64,000 nucleotides of DNA from Sediminitomix flava (GTDB lineage Bacteria; Bacteroidota; Bacteroidia; Cytophagales; Flammeovirgaceae), in contig NZ_QGDO01000004.1 in NCBI RefSeq assembly GCF_003149185.1, forward strand, positions 1-64,000, given 5' to 3'. Below the pieces are notes generated by a model. It was not told the origin of the DNA. It made no database searches and saw only the letters and a program-made list of their open reading frames with translations. Positions 34,322 through 45,083 of the stretch are shown piece after piece. The position numbers and the translations under genes were made by a program. How positions within the stretch are numbered: position 1 is the first letter of the stretch; each line of letters begins with the position of its first letter.

Positions 34322-36763
34322 TTACTGCAACTCAATTTTCAATGGTTGGTGATCCCACTCAAATTTAATTGTAAGCGTCTTAGTTTCTTCATTCACCAAA
34401 ATACCTTTGCTCATTTTATCAAATTTCTTTTGGCTATCTGTATGTTTCAATTTCAAGCTATTGAAAGATGCTTTCTTCAAGTCTTTATCAAAGTTATGAA
34501 CTTCAATAGTGATTGATCTTGTATTTGGCATTCCGTCATAGCTTCTTGCGCCTCTTGCTAGTTCAATATTTAAACCTTCTTCAGTTTGTTTTGAAGAGAA
34601 GCCTAACATTTCGTAAAGACCTTTGCTACGAGCATCAAATGTTTTACCATCATCTTCATACATTTTACTCTTAGATGATTTTACTGACTCATCTGCATAG
34701 AAGTGAATTGTCAAATCTTCAGAAGAATAATCTTTTGTAGACATGATATCGTCAATCATCGGAATGAAAGCACCAGCTCTTACGAATACAGGAATAGTCT
34801 CGTAATTTACTGCTACTGTATGCTTTTGACCACCTTCGTAACGCTCACCCGTCCAGAAGTCAAACCAAACACCTTTAGGGAATACTACATCTTTCTGTTT
34901 TACACCTGCACTAACGATTGGCGCTACTAAGAAATCATCACCCCATAGGTATGCATCTTTGTAATCAACCAAGTCCATATTTGTCTCATCTTCGAAGAAC
35001 AATGGACGCATCAATGGCATACCCGTTACCGAGTTGTCATAAGCAATTGTGTAGATATATGGCAATAGACGGTAACGTAGTTTTACAAACTTACGAACGA
35101 TGTCCTTTGTCTTTTCATCATGGAAAATTGGCTCTGGTGCAATTTCCTCTTGAGCGTGAGGTCTGTAAACTGGTTGGAATACACCGTATTGTAACCAACG
35201 TGTGTACATCTCGGCATCAAACTCTCCGCCACCAGCAAATCCACCAAGATCAGAGTGTGTATAAGACATACCTAACAATGACATTGATAAACTCAATTGT
35301 ACTTGTGGTTTTAATCCACCCCAAGAACGGCTCACATCACCAGTCCAAGGAATCATACCGTAACGTTGAGAACCTGCAAACCCAGAACGCATCATAATAA
35401 ACGGACGCTTCTCAGGGTATACTTTTCTGTGGTTCTCAAATACCAATTTAGCCCACTCGTGGCCATATGCATTGTGTACTTCATTTGCTGTACCAATCGC
35501 ATGGATAGCTTCTTTAGGATGAACTTCTGGCTCACCTAAATCACCCCACCATCCTTCTACTCCTTGCCCCATCAAGCCTTCATAGATATTCCAGAACCAA
35601 TCTTTTCCTTCTGGCAAGAAAACATCTACAAGTCCTGTATGTCCGAAGAAGAAATCGAATTCAATTGGATTATCAGTCGAATCTAATGCCAATACACCTT
35701 TTGCCACTGCATCATCCCAACGCTTAGAAGTTGTCAAGATAAATGGCTCAGTAATCAAGATTGTATTTACACCTTCTTCTTTGAAGTCAGAGATCATATT
35801 TTCAGGAGTTGGGAATGCGTTCTTATCCCAATCCAACGTACCCATATTTCCTTGGATTTCCTTTCCGAACCAATAAAGGTCAAAGATAATCGCATCTAAT
35901 GGGAAGTCTTCTTCTTTGAATTTAGCAACAACCTCACGAGCTTCTTGCTCAGTGTGATATCCGAAACGTGAAGCGTAGTTACCAAATGCCCAACGTGGAG
36001 GAAGTGGTTGTTTTCCTGTAATATCTGTATAGTTACTGATCAAGTCTGGGTAAGTATCTCCAGCCATCACAAGGTAAGATGTGCGTCCGCCTTCAGCTTC
36101 AAAGTGAAGAATGTTTTCTTCTTCGCTTGCTACATCCATGAATCCTGCTGCTGAGTTATCAAATAATACAATGTATTTCTTTGTAGAAACTAATGCAGGA
36201 ATACCAAAATACATTTGATTAGACTCCGTAGTGTAACCATAATGCGCTCTATTATATAGAGGCAAACGGTTTCCTCTTACATCCATACCCAATACACGTT
36301 CTCCTCCACCAAGTAATTTCTCATTGTCATCCAATTTGAAACGGAATACTCTTGAAGAATCGGTGTTGACAAAACCCTTCTCTTCTTTAAGAATTGGGTT
36401 TCCTTTGTACTCATAAGAAATTTGGAAAGGTGATTTCTGGATCACAGCCTTCAAGCCTGGTGTCGCATACTCTAGGTACGATCCTTTATCATAGAAAGTA
36501 ATTTCAGTTCCTTTTGGTGTATGATCTACAGCAAAAGAAGGAAGCTGTTTCATAGAATCTTGTTCATAGAACACCTCCATGACATCTTCCTGATGGACTG
36601 TAATGGTTACTTTCCCATTTGTTGTCATAATTTTAAGAGCATTAGGTTCAAGACTATGCTCTTCATAACTGTTGTTTGTCTGTGCGAAGACGTTGATGCC
36701 CATAGAGAAGACCAACGCCATAATAAGCGCAAATCCGAATTTGGACTCTTTGTTGATTTTCAT
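34322..36763 (-). CDS. Glycoside hydrolase family 31 alpha-glucosidase
   Basis: An 813-residue exported enzyme (signal peptide to NVFAQ). An N-terminal beta-sandwich (galactose mutarotase-like, about 30-240) precedes the GH31 barrel (about 245-570), with the catalytic nucleophile Asp in GWWGDLGEPEVHP and the acid/base Asp in IPWTGDVSRSWGG. A C-terminal DUF5110 domain follows. GH31 enzymes cleave terminal alpha-glucosidic bonds. Together with the GH13 enzyme at 59850 it suggests periplasmic alpha-glucan use, though they are not clustered. Highly optimised codon use. Confidence 0.92.
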   Translation of the reverse strand: MKINKESKFGFALIMALVFSMGINVFAQTNNSYEEHSLEPNALKIMTTNGKVTITVHQEDVMEVFYEQDSMKQLPSFAVDHTPKGTEITFYDKGSYLEYATPGLKAVIQKSPFQISYEYKGNPILKEEKGFVNTDSSRVFRFKLDDNEKLLGGGERVLGMDVRGNRLPLYNRAHYGYTTESNQMYFGIPALVSTKKYIVLFDNSAAGFMDVASEEENILHFEAEGGRTSYLVMAGDTYPDLISNYTDITGKQPLPPRWAFGNYASRFGYHTEQEAREVVAKFKEEDFPLDAIIFDLYWFGKEIQGNMGTLDWDKNAFPTPENMISDFKEEGVNTILITEPFILTTSKRWDDAVAKGVLALDSTDNPIEFDFFFGHTGLVDVFLPEGKDWFWNIYEGLMGQGVEGWWGDLGEPEVHPKEAIHAIGTANEVHNAYGHEWAKLVFENHRKVYPEKRPFIMMRSGFAGSQRYGMIPWTGDVSRSWGGLKPQVQLSLSMSLLGMSYTHSDLGGFAGGGEFDAEMYTRWLQYGVFQPVYRPHAQEEIAPEPIFHDEKTKDIVRKFVKLRYRLLPYIYTIAYDNSVTGMPLMRPLFFEDETNMDLVDYKDAYLWGDDFLVAPIVSAGVKQKDVVFPKGVWFDFWTGERYEGGQKHTVAVNYETIPVFVRAGAFIPMIDDIMSTKDYSSEDLTIHFYADESVKSSKSKMYEDDGKTFDARSKGLYEMLGFSSKQTEEGLNIELARGARSYDGMPNTRSITIEVHNFDKDLKKASFNSLKLKHTDSQKKFDKMSKGILVNEETKTLTIKFEWDHQPLKIELQ

Positions 36764-36926
36764 ATTTACTCTACAATTAGTGAGTGTTGGTTTTAATCTG
36801 GTAACAAAAAAATGCTTAGAACTAACAATCCGTGTGCATTTTGGGGAAGATACGATGAGTTTTCTTAAAATTCATTTTATAAATGTAAATTCCACATTGC
36901 AACGGATTGCGAATTTAAAAATAAAA

Positions 36927-36966
36927 AAAAAGGTTGTTCAATTACATACAATTGAACAACCTTTTT
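36927..36966 (-). terminator. Terminator of gcvH
   Basis: A 17-bp perfect stem pairs 36927-36943 with 36950-36966 around an ACATAC loop. The minus strand continues into an eight-T run. Confidence 0.92.
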
Positions 36967-36984
36967 GGAAGAGCATAAATTCAA

Positions 36985-37365
36985 TTATGCATTAATTTCT
37001 TCTTTATATGCTGCAGCATCCATCAATGTCTCAACTTCAGCCATATCAGAGATCTTGATTTTCACCATCCAACCATCTCCGTAAGGATCGCTGTTTACAG
37101 TTTCTGGAGCATCTTCCAATGCTTCGTTTACTTCTACGATTTCACCAGAAATTGGCATGAATAGATCAGATACTGTTTTTACAGCCTCAACTGAACCAAA
37201 AACCTCACCTTCAGCTACTTCTTCGCCTTCTTCAGTGATATCAACATAAACAATGTCACCAAGCTCTTTTTGTGCAAATTCTGTGATACCAACGTATCCG
37301 AATTCACCTTCTACGCGTACCCACTCGTGGTCTTTAGTGTACTTCAATTCCTCTGGAAAGTTCAT
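36985..37365 (-). CDS. gcvH: Glycine cleavage system H protein
   Basis: A 126-residue lipoyl carrier of the glycine cleavage system, which shuttles the aminomethyl group between the P and T proteins. The lipoylated Lys is in [20 protein letters not shown] (about residue 64), and the protein has the usual N-terminal [12 protein letters not shown] and the C-terminal DGWMVKIKI. The gene is alone; gcvP and gcvT are not in the window. A good promoter is seen at 37418-37446. Confidence 0.97.
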   Translation of the reverse strand: MNFPEELKYTKDHEWVRVEGEFGYVGITEFAQKELGDIVYVDITEEGEEVAEGEVFGSVEAVKTVSDLFMPISGEIVEVNEALEDAPETVNSDPYGDGWMVKIKISDMAEVETLMDAAAYKEEINA

Positions 37366-37417
37366 ATCCTATGTGTATTTAGTAAATGGAAAAAAGATTT
37401 ACTCCTCGTACGTGCGC

Positions 37418-37446
37418 CAAATTTAGTAATAATTTTAAATTATCAA
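37418..37446 (-). promoter_or_regulatory. Promoter of gcvH
   Basis: On the minus strand TAAATTTG (37418-37425) is a full -7 match, and TTG at 37444-37446 lies 18 bases upstream. The ATG is about 53 bases downstream. Confidence 0.6.
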
Positions 37447-37463
37447 TGACTATACAACCTACT

Positions 37464-38237
37464 TTACCAAATGATTTTTTCTTTGGCTAAAAATGCCGCA
37501 ATTCCTCTCTTACAATCCAAACTATTTCGTTCTTTAGCATTTTTTTCGGCAGCATAATCTAAGGCATCAACCAAATTAAGACCTTGAATCTCTGCAATCA
37601 TCCTTTTTGTTGTCGAAATCGACTGCTCAGAGTTTTCTTTTGACAACTTTTCTGCAAAATTGATGACAAATTCATTCAGTTCTGCATGTGTCAAAACATG
37701 GTTAATTAATCCATATTCATGAGCCCTTTCAGCATCGATCAGATTCCCCGTCAGTAATAATTCTTTTGCTTTTGATTCTCCTATTTTTCGAATCAAAAAA
37801 ATCATTACTATGGCTGGAATAAAACCAATTTTCACTTCTGTATATCCCAACTTTGCTTGATTAGAACAAAAAGCAAAATCACATACCGATACCAATCCGC
37901 AACCTCCTGCAATAGCATGTCCATGTATTTCAGCTATGATTACTTTGGGATGCATATACATGAGGTAGAATAAATCTCTCAAGTTTCGGGAGTCAACCAG
38001 GTTTTCTTCATAAGAATAATCTTGAAGGTCCTTCATGTATGCCAAATCTGCTCCTGCACAGAATACTGTTCCATTAGCTTGTAATACAATTACTCTGGCT
38101 TCCTCATCTGATTTTGCATAAATAAAAGCTTGCTTCAAGTCATGAATCATTTCTGGGTTAAGAGCATTTCGCTTTTCTGGTCGATTGAGCGTCACGTATG
38201 CCACTCTATTTTTGACGGTATAATCTACCAAAGACAT
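37464..38237 (-). CDS. Enoyl-CoA hydratase/isomerase family protein
   Basis: A 257-residue crotonase-fold enzyme. The oxyanion-hole motifs are at ANGTVFCAGADLAYM and IHGHAIAGGCGLVSVCDF, and the active-site helix GYTEVKIGFIPAIVM contains the Glu typical of hydratases. The substrate could be enoyl-CoA or methylglutaconyl-CoA, but sequence alone cannot decide. It sits alone between gcvH and mutS. Confidence 0.9.
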   Translation of the reverse strand: MSLVDYTVKNRVAYVTLNRPEKRNALNPEMIHDLKQAFIYAKSDEEARVIVLQANGTVFCAGADLAYMKDLQDYSYEENLVDSRNLRDLFYLMYMHPKVIIAEIHGHAIAGGCGLVSVCDFAFCSNQAKLGYTEVKIGFIPAIVMIFLIRKIGESKAKELLLTGNLIDAERAHEYGLINHVLTHAELNEFVINFAEKLSKENSEQSISTTKRMIAEIQGLNLVDALDYAAEKNAKERNSLDCKRGIAAFLAKEKIIW

Positions 38238-38334
38238 GTAATTATTGGGTTAGTGGTTGTTTTAGCAATCTTATCTTAAGTTATAAAACTTATTGATTAT
38301 CAAAAGAAATAATTAGGTAAACAAATTGATCTCA

Positions 38335-38384
38335 GACGAAAAAAAGAACCTTCCAGAAGGTTGTCATCTTCTGAAAGGTTCTTT
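38335..38384 (-). terminator. Terminator of mutS
   Basis: AAAAGAACCTT..AGAAG (38342-38359) pairs with CTTCTGAAAGGTTCTTTT (38367-38384) with one mismatch. On the minus strand it is followed by a T run. Confidence 0.85.
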
Positions 38385-38419
38385 TCTGAAAAGCTTATTT
38401 TTTGTACTTATCACATAAA

Positions 38420-41068
38420 TTATGACAGCATTTTTTTCAATTCATTCAACTTGAGCAAAGCATCAATTGGAGTGAGTGCGTTTACATCTAGTTGTTCCAA
38501 AGCATCTTTGATTTGCTCAGACTTCGGATCGGCAGCATTGAAGATCGTCAACTGACTTGCCTGAGGTACTTCTTTGAGCTTCTGCTTATTCTTTGTGTGG
38601 ATTTTATCTTTTTCCAAATGAGAAAGAATCTCGTTGGCTCTGCTGACTACCGTTGGAGGCATACCTGCCAATTGCGCGACATGAATACCAAAACTGTGCT
38701 CGCTTCCACCTTCTTTCAATTTTCTAAGGAAGATGACTTTTCCGCCAACTTCTTTTACTGCTACATTGAAATTGTGAATTCGTGGAAAATCTGTTGCCAA
38801 CTGATTCAATTCGTGGTAGTGCGTAGCGAAAAGTGTTTTTGCTCTACTTCCTTTCTGATTATGCAAATGTTCTACAATAGACCAAGCAATAGAAATACCG
38901 TCGTAAGTACTTGTACCACGACCAATTTCATCCATCAAGACAAGGCTTCGGTCTGAAAGGTTATTCAAAATACTAGCCGTCTCAATCATCTCAACCATAA
39001 AGGTAGATTCCCCTTTAGATAAGTTGTCAGATGCACCTACACGGGTAAAGACTTTATCCACGATACCTACTTCGGCTGCTTTCGCTGGTACGAAACATCC
39101 CATTTGAGCCATCAAGACAATCAAAGCTGTCTGACGAAGCAATGCCGACTTACCCGCCATGTTCGGACCTGTGATAATCATGATTTGCTGTTCCGAATCA
39201 TTCAGATTGACATCGTTCGGGATATATTCTTCTCCGATAGGGAGATTTCTTTCAATCACTGGGTGACGTCCTTCTGTGATTTGAAGGTTGCGTGTATCAT
39301 TGATACTTGGCGCAGCATAATTGTACTCATTGGCGATGTTGGCAAAAGACAACAAACAGTCAAGCGTCGCGATAACGGCTGCGTTTTGTTGAATTTGTGC
39401 TACATAATCAGCAGCGAGTAAGACCAAGTTTTGAAAAATCTGTTGTTCCAAAACATTGATTTGAGACTCAGCATGAAGAATTTTCTCCTCATAGGTTTTC
39501 AGTTCTTCGGTGATATAACGCTCAGCATTCACCAAAGTCTGTTTTCTGATCCAAGTCTCAGGTACTTTATCTTTATGTACATTTCGAACTTCTAGGTAAT
39601 AACCAAAGACCTTGTTGTAAGCAATCTTTAGTGAAGAAATTCCTGTACTTTCTATTTCTCTTTCAAGAATTTGGTTGAGGTAATCTTTCCCCGAAAAGGC
39701 AATTTTGCGAAGCTCGTCCAATTCTTCATTCACACCTTCATTCACCATTCCGCCTTGCGTAGCATTTAGTGGCGGATTGTTCTGCAATTCTTTCTCGATC
39801 TTATCCATTAGGAGTTCACAAGAATGCAGACGGTCGTTTAGGGTTTTCAACTCAGGTACATCACACTTTGCTAGTGCTTCTTTGACTGGCAACGAATGTT
39901 GAAGCGCTCTTTTTAGCTGTACCATCTCACGAGGATTGATACGTCCTACTGCAACTTTGGAGATCAGACGTTCCATATCTCCGACCTGTTGCATGCTATC
40001 AACCAAGGTGTCTAGTACATCTTCTTCCTCTTTGAAATAACGAACCACGTTGAGTCTTTCCTCAATCTTGCGTTTGTCTTTGAGTGGAAGAAGCACCCAT
40101 TTTTTGAGTAAACGTGCGCCCATTGGTGTCACACATTTATCCAAAATCTGAATCAGTGGTACACCGCCTTCGTGCTGTGGCGAAAGTAATTCGAGGTTTC
40201 TGATGGTAAACTTATCCAGCCAAACATATTTGTCTTCCTCAATTCGTCCGATGGTCGAGATATGGCTGACATTTTTATGCTCAGTTGCTTCAAGGTAATA
40301 CAAGACTGCTCCTGCGGCTACAATACCAGCTTCTAGGTTTTGGATACCATATCCTTTCATGGAGTTGGTTCCGAAATGCTTCAAGAGCTTATCGTATCCG
40401 TATTCGTGGGTGTACACCCAATCGTCTAGTTGGAAAGAGTTGAAATCATCTCTGAAAGCAGCTTCATACTGCTCTTTTTGTACTCGACAATAGATCACCT
40501 CTGAAGGCATAAAGCTTTGCATCAGTTTATCGATGTAAGCTTGGTCGCCTTGTGCGGTCAAGAACTCACCTGTAGAAACATCAAGGAAAGAAACACCTAC
40601 CGTTTGTTTTAGAAAATAAACCGAAGCGAGGTAGTTGTTCTTTTTGACATTAAGAACATTGTCATTGAAAGAAACTCCCGGAGTCACAAGCTCGGTCACG
40701 CCTCTTTTCACGACTCCTTTTACAGATTTCGGGTCTTCCAACTGATCGCAGATTGCAACACGTTGTCCAGCTTTTACAAGTCTTGGCAAATAGGTATCCA
40801 AAGCATGGTGAGGGAATCCTGCCAATTCCATAGCCGATGCCGCACCGTTTGATCTTTTGGTCAGTACAATCTCCAAGATTTGACTTGCCTTGATTGCATC
40901 TTCTCCAAAAGTCTCATAAAAGTCCCCTACGCGGAATAGTAATAATGCCCCCGGATGTTTCGCCTTGATCGCATTATACTGCTTCATCATTGGGGTTTCC
41001 TTCTCCTTCTTTACCGATTTCTTTGCCAAAGTTCCTGATTTTGATGGTTTACCATTTTCAAAAAGCAT
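38420..41068 (-). CDS. mutS: DNA mismatch repair protein MutS
   Basis: An 882-residue, full-length MutS. The N-terminal mismatch-binding FYETFGEDA motif has the key Phe and Glu. The ABC-type ATPase shows Walker [14 protein letters not shown], the signature region STFMVEM, Walker [16 protein letters not shown] and [10 protein letters not shown]. It recognises mismatches and recruits MutL. I set the start at the ATG at 41068, seven residues after a TTG at 41089. Not in an obvious operon. Confidence 0.97.
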   Translation of the reverse strand: MLFENGKPSKSGTLAKKSVKKEKETPMMKQYNAIKAKHPGALLLFRVGDFYETFGEDAIKASQILEIVLTKRSNGAASAMELAGFPHHALDTYLPRLVKAGQRVAICDQLEDPKSVKGVVKRGVTELVTPGVSFNDNVLNVKKNNYLASVYFLKQTVGVSFLDVSTGEFLTAQGDQAYIDKLMQSFMPSEVIYCRVQKEQYEAAFRDDFNSFQLDDWVYTHEYGYDKLLKHFGTNSMKGYGIQNLEAGIVAAGAVLYYLEATEHKNVSHISTIGRIEEDKYVWLDKFTIRNLELLSPQHEGGVPLIQILDKCVTPMGARLLKKWVLLPLKDKRKIEERLNVVRYFKEEEDVLDTLVDSMQQVGDMERLISKVAVGRINPREMVQLKRALQHSLPVKEALAKCDVPELKTLNDRLHSCELLMDKIEKELQNNPPLNATQGGMVNEGVNEELDELRKIAFSGKDYLNQILEREIESTGISSLKIAYNKVFGYYLEVRNVHKDKVPETWIRKQTLVNAERYITEELKTYEEKILHAESQINVLEQQIFQNLVLLAADYVAQIQQNAAVIATLDCLLSFANIANEYNYAAPSINDTRNLQITEGRHPVIERNLPIGEEYIPNDVNLNDSEQQIMIITGPNMAGKSALLRQTALIVLMAQMGCFVPAKAAEVGIVDKVFTRVGASDNLSKGESTFMVEMIETASILNNLSDRSLVLMDEIGRGTSTYDGISIAWSIVEHLHNQKGSRAKTLFATHYHELNQLATDFPRIHNFNVAVKEVGGKVIFLRKLKEGGSEHSFGIHVAQLAGMPPTVVSRANEILSHLEKDKIHTKNKQKLKEVPQASQLTIFNAADPKSEQIKDALEQLDVNALTPIDALLKLNELKKMLS

Positions 41069-41200
41069 ACAAAAATAGTAAAAATTCAAGGATTTGAAGT
41101 GCTATTTGGGAAAGTAGAACAAGTCTATTAACAAATCACTAACTTCAAGAAGTACAGAATTGATACCTAAAACTCATCGACATAGCTACTTAAGAGACTT

Positions 41201-43549
41201 ATGAGCCAAGAAAAACAGCCTTCTGATCAATCTCCTAAAAAATCACTTTTTTCTTTAAGGACTCAACTCGTATGGAGTATTATAATTTCAGGACTTTTTG
41301 CCGCTGTGGTTATCGGGTGGATTGGATACAGTCATGCAAAACAAAGCGTTTTAGAAGCCTCAAAAGTAAAACTTGGGGCAATCAGAGATTGTAAAAAAGA
41401 TGCTTTGGAAAGTTACCTTAACGACACACAAGAATCTTTACAAACTATTGCTCAGAGTAGTTTTACTTTAGCAGCTTTTTTAGGTTTTCAAACGGCCTTT
41501 CACGATAGTATTTTTCAAAATGACAATTTCGATTTCTCGAATGGTCTAGAAGAAATGTATATGGACGACAAACTGAGTTATTCAGATAGTTTTTCTTTAG
41601 CTCAGAAACAAAAGGAAATAGCAGCACTACTCGAAAGTCCATCTAATACACAGTATTTACATTATCATTATCTCTTACAAAATCCGAATCCAAAAAGTGA
41701 TCGCTTTCAATTTGTGGGTGATGAACCTTCAGAATACGGTAAAAAACATCGCCGATTTCATAGCTCATTTGCAAAAAAAGTAATAGGCTTAAAATGGAAA
41801 GATTTGGCGTTAATTGATGCCAAGAATGGAGATATTTTATACACTGTTAAAAAGGCTACAGACTTAGGGACAAATCTACTTCATGGTCCTTATCAAGATA
41901 GTGGTATGGCTGAGATTTTTCAGAAAGTACGTTTTTCTGAGTCAAAAACGTTAGTTGTTCATAGCGAAGTCAAAGAATTCATTCTTTCCCCCGAAGAGAA
42001 TGTAATTTTTTGGGCTACTCCAATCGTCCAAGAACAAGAAATTGTAGCTGTACTAATGTGCCAAACAGGTATAGAGCAAATAGATCAGATTATAGATGCT
42101 CCAGTAGAAGGTCAAAATCAAGCTTCGGCAAGTCAGAGTACTTATTTGGTTGGTCATGATTTTAAAATACAGACTAACCTCCAACGCTTTAAATCAAAAC
42201 CCAAAGAATTTATTCAGCAACTCACAAAATCGGGAACTGATATTTCGCAAATACATCTCCTAGAAAATCATCATAGTACTTCTTTAATTCTTGAAGCTAA
42301 TACCGAAGCTGCGGTCTTAGCTTTCAATGAAAAACAAGGAGCTAGTGTACACAAAAATGCACTTGGGGAAGAGGTACTTATAGCTTATTCGTCTTTGCAA
42401 TTCAATAATGAAAATTCATGGAGTATTTTCACGGAGCAAACTACTGAAGAAATATATATACCTATTTCAACATTAAAGAATAATTTACTGATTGCAATTG
42501 CAGTTGTATTGTTCCTTTTAATAGTGGTAGGAGATTTATATGCCCGACAGCAAGCTGTTCCTTTAAATTTACTGCTCGATAACCTTGAAGCAGTATCGGA
42601 AGGTCAGCTAAAAACAAAAATGGCTCAAGGACAGCATAAAATAAATCATACCATTACGGCTCTAAATCACCTTATAGAACACCTTAATCAAGCCACAGAG
42701 TTTGTACATCAAATAGGAAAAGGTAACTATGAAATGGCTTTCTCTCCTCTAGGAAAAAGCGATATGCTAGGGCATGCATTACTTGACATGCGTGATAGAG
42801 TTAAACACTTTACCGAAGAGGAAGAAATTAGAAATTGGAGTATAGAAGGCAAAAATCAGTTCATTGAAGTTTGCAGGCAAAATGATCATGACCTTTATGA
42901 TTTTGCAGAACAAAACCTTCAACAATTCATGCTTTATCTTGAGGCATATGCTAGTGCATTTTATGTCATCAGAGAAGAGGAAGAAACAGGGGGAAAAAGA
43001 GAATACCTTCAGAGCGTTGGATGCTTTTCACTTGATCGGAAAAAGTATATGAATAAAAAGATATACAAAGGTGAAGGGCTTGTCGGGGTCACTTGGACGG
43101 AAGGCAAATACCATTACATTGAAGATATCCCTGAAGGCTTCAAAATGATCAATTTAGGACTTGGTCAAGCTCCTCCAGTATCTTTATTATTAATTCCTAT
43201 CCGATTCAGCGAACAAGTATTGGGAGTTGTTGAATTACTCTTTTTGCGAAAGCTTAAAAAACACGAAATCAAATTTTGCTGTGAAGTCACAGATTCTTTT
43301 GCTTCTTATGGACAACTTCTAGGTGTAGACGTTTCTCATGGAAATTATACACATTTCAAACAAAAAGCTGAAGAATTAGAAGGGCAAAACAATCAGCTTA
43401 AAAAAGAATTGGAACACCAACAAAGTACTTTGCTACTACAACTTAAACAGAAGAAAGATGAGGCGTTATTCTACAAAGAACAGCTTCACCAATTGACTTC
43501 AAGTAAAGGAGATAATCTCAATCCTCCTCCACAAGAAAGTACGGAATAA
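41201..43549 (+). CDS. Cache/HAMP/GAF sensor protein lacking a recognised output domain
   Basis: A 782-residue inner-membrane protein. One helix at about 24-45 and a second at about 425-448 frame a large periplasmic sensor region that looks like a dCache domain. After the second helix comes a HAMP-like stretch (about 450-510), then a GAF-like domain at about 560-705 (VCRQNDHDLYDFAEQ, GEGLVGVTWTEGKYHYIEDIP, LLLIPIRFSEQVLGVVELLF), and a C-terminal Gln-rich coiled coil (about 720-765). No kinase, phosphatase, cyclase or methyl-accepting signalling domain is visible. The coil could dimerise it or dock a partner. Confidence 0.75.
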   Translation: MSQEKQPSDQSPKKSLFSLRTQLVWSIIISGLFAAVVIGWIGYSHAKQSVLEASKVKLGAIRDCKKDALESYLNDTQESLQTIAQSSFTLAAFLGFQTAFHDSIFQNDNFDFSNGLEEMYMDDKLSYSDSFSLAQKQKEIAALLESPSNTQYLHYHYLLQNPNPKSDRFQFVGDEPSEYGKKHRRFHSSFAKKVIGLKWKDLALIDAKNGDILYTVKKATDLGTNLLHGPYQDSGMAEIFQKVRFSESKTLVVHSEVKEFILSPEENVIFWATPIVQEQEIVAVLMCQTGIEQIDQIIDAPVEGQNQASASQSTYLVGHDFKIQTNLQRFKSKPKEFIQQLTKSGTDISQIHLLENHHSTSLILEANTEAAVLAFNEKQGASVHKNALGEEVLIAYSSLQFNNENSWSIFTEQTTEEIYIPISTLKNNLLIAIAVVLFLLIVVGDLYARQQAVPLNLLLDNLEAVSEGQLKTKMAQGQHKINHTITALNHLIEHLNQATEFVHQIGKGNYEMAFSPLGKSDMLGHALLDMRDRVKHFTEEEEIRNWSIEGKNQFIEVCRQNDHDLYDFAEQNLQQFMLYLEAYASAFYVIREEEETGGKREYLQSVGCFSLDRKKYMNKKIYKGEGLVGVTWTEGKYHYIEDIPEGFKMINLGLGQAPPVSLLLIPIRFSEQVLGVVELLFLRKLKKHEIKFCCEVTDSFASYGQLLGVDVSHGNYTHFKQKAEELEGQNNQLKKELEHQQSTLLLQLKQKKDEALFYKEQLHQLTSSKGDNLNPPPQESTE

Positions 43550-43550
43550 A

Positions 43551-43580
43551 AAAAAGCGTTCTTCTCGAAGAACGCTTTTT
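43551..43580. terminator. Bidirectional terminator between the sensor gene and tig
   Basis: A 13-bp perfect stem pairs 43551-43563 with 43568-43580 around a CTCG loop. It supplies T-runs on both strands. Confidence 0.9.
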
Positions 43581-43599
43581 ATATTTTCTAAAGTAGAAA

Positions 43600-44952
43600 T
43601 TACTTGTTTGTAGCTTCTTTAAGAATTTCTTCAAACTCTCCTAAGTCAACTACTTTCTCGTCTACTTTCACTTTATCTTTCACGTAATCCAAAAGTTTTT
43701 GATCGTTTACTTGAGAAGCGATCTCATTGTACTTTTGTCCGTTTTCGTATGAAAGGTAGTTTTGAACATATCCTTTCAACTGATCAGCAGGAATTTCACC
43801 CATACCGAACTGTCTGAATTGAGCGATGATTTGCTTCTCAGCTTCAGCCTCGATATCCTCGTGACCTACTTTGATTTCACCGTCTCTTGAGATACGTCCA
43901 GCAATAGCTCTCCATTTCACTGCTTCAGTAAAGTCAGCCAATTTCTCAGCAACTTCCTCGTCAGTTACTTCTTTCTCTGAAGTTTGCTTGTATACTTTTG
44001 TCAATAACTCTTCTGAGATCTCAACATCGATTTTCTTCATCAATGCTTTTTGTACCTCATTTGACAATAGTGAATCAGCAGCAGTGCTATTTGCATCTGC
44101 AATAACAACTTTCAATTCAGCTTTGAAAGACTCTTCGCTATCCGCTTTACCTTCACCCAATACTTTGTCGAAGAATTCTTGATCTAAAGCAGGCTCTTCG
44201 TTACGAGTGATTTTAGTGATAGTAGCCTCATAAGCTCCTTTGAAGTCAGCAGCAGCATCCTCTTCCATTGGGAAGATTACACGGATATCTTTTGCATCAA
44301 CAAAGATGTCTTCAACGTTGATAGCTACAACATCACCAACTTTTTTACCTTCGAACAAAGCTACTGTTGCTTCCTTAACTTTTTCGTCAAGAACTACAAC
44401 AGACTCTTTTGGCTCTTCTTCGCCTTCTACAGCTTTGAAGTTAGCTTTGATGAAGTCACCTTTAGCAGCAGCTTCTACGTCAACTGCATTTGGATAGCTT
44501 TCTTTCAATTTGTTGATTGTGTTCTCAACATCATTGTCAGAAATTTCCAACTGGTAACCTTGTACTGAAGTTCTTTTATCTAGTGTATAGTCAAATTCTG
44601 GCTCGATGATCAAGTCAAAAGATACCTCTACTTCTTTAGAAGCATCCAATTGCTCAGGAGTCAAGAATTCGCCTACATACATAGGTGCGAACAACAAATG
44701 TAGGTCGTTTTCTTTAACGTAGTTGTCAACTGCGTTAGAAACTGTTTTATTGAAAATATCTTGTTTCAAGTCTTTTCCGTACATCTTTTTTACCAAAGAT
44801 GTAGGTACTTTACCTGGACGGAAACCTTTGAAGTTAGCTCTTTTTGCTTGCGCCTTCAATTGTGCGTCAAATTCTGTCTTGTAATCCGCCTCTGAAACTT
44901 TAAGGCTTAAAAGACCGTGTGCGCTTTCCTTTTTTTCGAAATTGAATTCCAA
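43600..44952 (-). CDS. tig: Trigger factor, probably with a TTG start
   Basis: A 450-residue ribosome-associated chaperone. The N-terminal ribosome-binding domain has FKGFRPGKVPTSLVKKMYG, containing the signature loop. The middle PPIase-like domain (about 150-260) is degenerate in sequence, as in other Bacteroidota, and the C-terminal chaperone arms follow. The reading frame opens with TTG at 44952; no in-frame ATG occurs for about 57 codons, while the residues after TTG (EFNFEKKE) align with the family N-terminus, so TTG is the likely start. Highly expressed-type codon use. Confidence 0.93.
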   Translation of the reverse strand: MEFNFEKKESAHGLLSLKVSEADYKTEFDAQLKAQAKRANFKGFRPGKVPTSLVKKMYGKDLKQDIFNKTVSNAVDNYVKENDLHLLFAPMYVGEFLTPEQLDASKEVEVSFDLIIEPEFDYTLDKRTSVQGYQLEISDNDVENTINKLKESYPNAVDVEAAAKGDFIKANFKAVEGEEEPKESVVVLDEKVKEATVALFEGKKVGDVVAINVEDIFVDAKDIRVIFPMEEDAAADFKGAYEATITKITRNEEPALDQEFFDKVLGEGKADSEESFKAELKVVIADANSTAADSLLSNEVQKALMKKIDVEISEELLTKVYKQTSEKEVTDEEVAEKLADFTEAVKWRAIAGRISRDGEIKVGHEDIEAEAEKQIIAQFRQFGMGEIPADQLKGYVQNYLSYENGQKYNEIASQVNDQKLLDYVKDKVKVDEKVVDLGEFEEILKEATNK

Positions 44953-45083
44953 GGTTCTAAATGTTTAGAGTTATACAAATCGACCTATTTCCTTTTTCCC
45001 GTTACAGAGGTGGGAAATCATACAGAACGATTTAAACAAAAAATTCCCAACCCCTGAAAAGATTGAGAATTAGTTTTCATTTG

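Noticed and set aside
34918-35397. Frame of 159 codons antisense to the GH31 gene
   Set aside because: It is a shadow of the GH31 coding sequence in the opposite strand, with no motif and many rare residues.
36764-36926. Possible riboswitch before the GH31 gene or after gcvH
   Set aside because: No conserved riboswitch core could be recognised, and the only strong structure is the terminator of gcvH.
38492-38956. Frame of 154 codons antisense to mutS
   Set aside because: It is inside the conserved MutS ATPase region and has no recognisable features.
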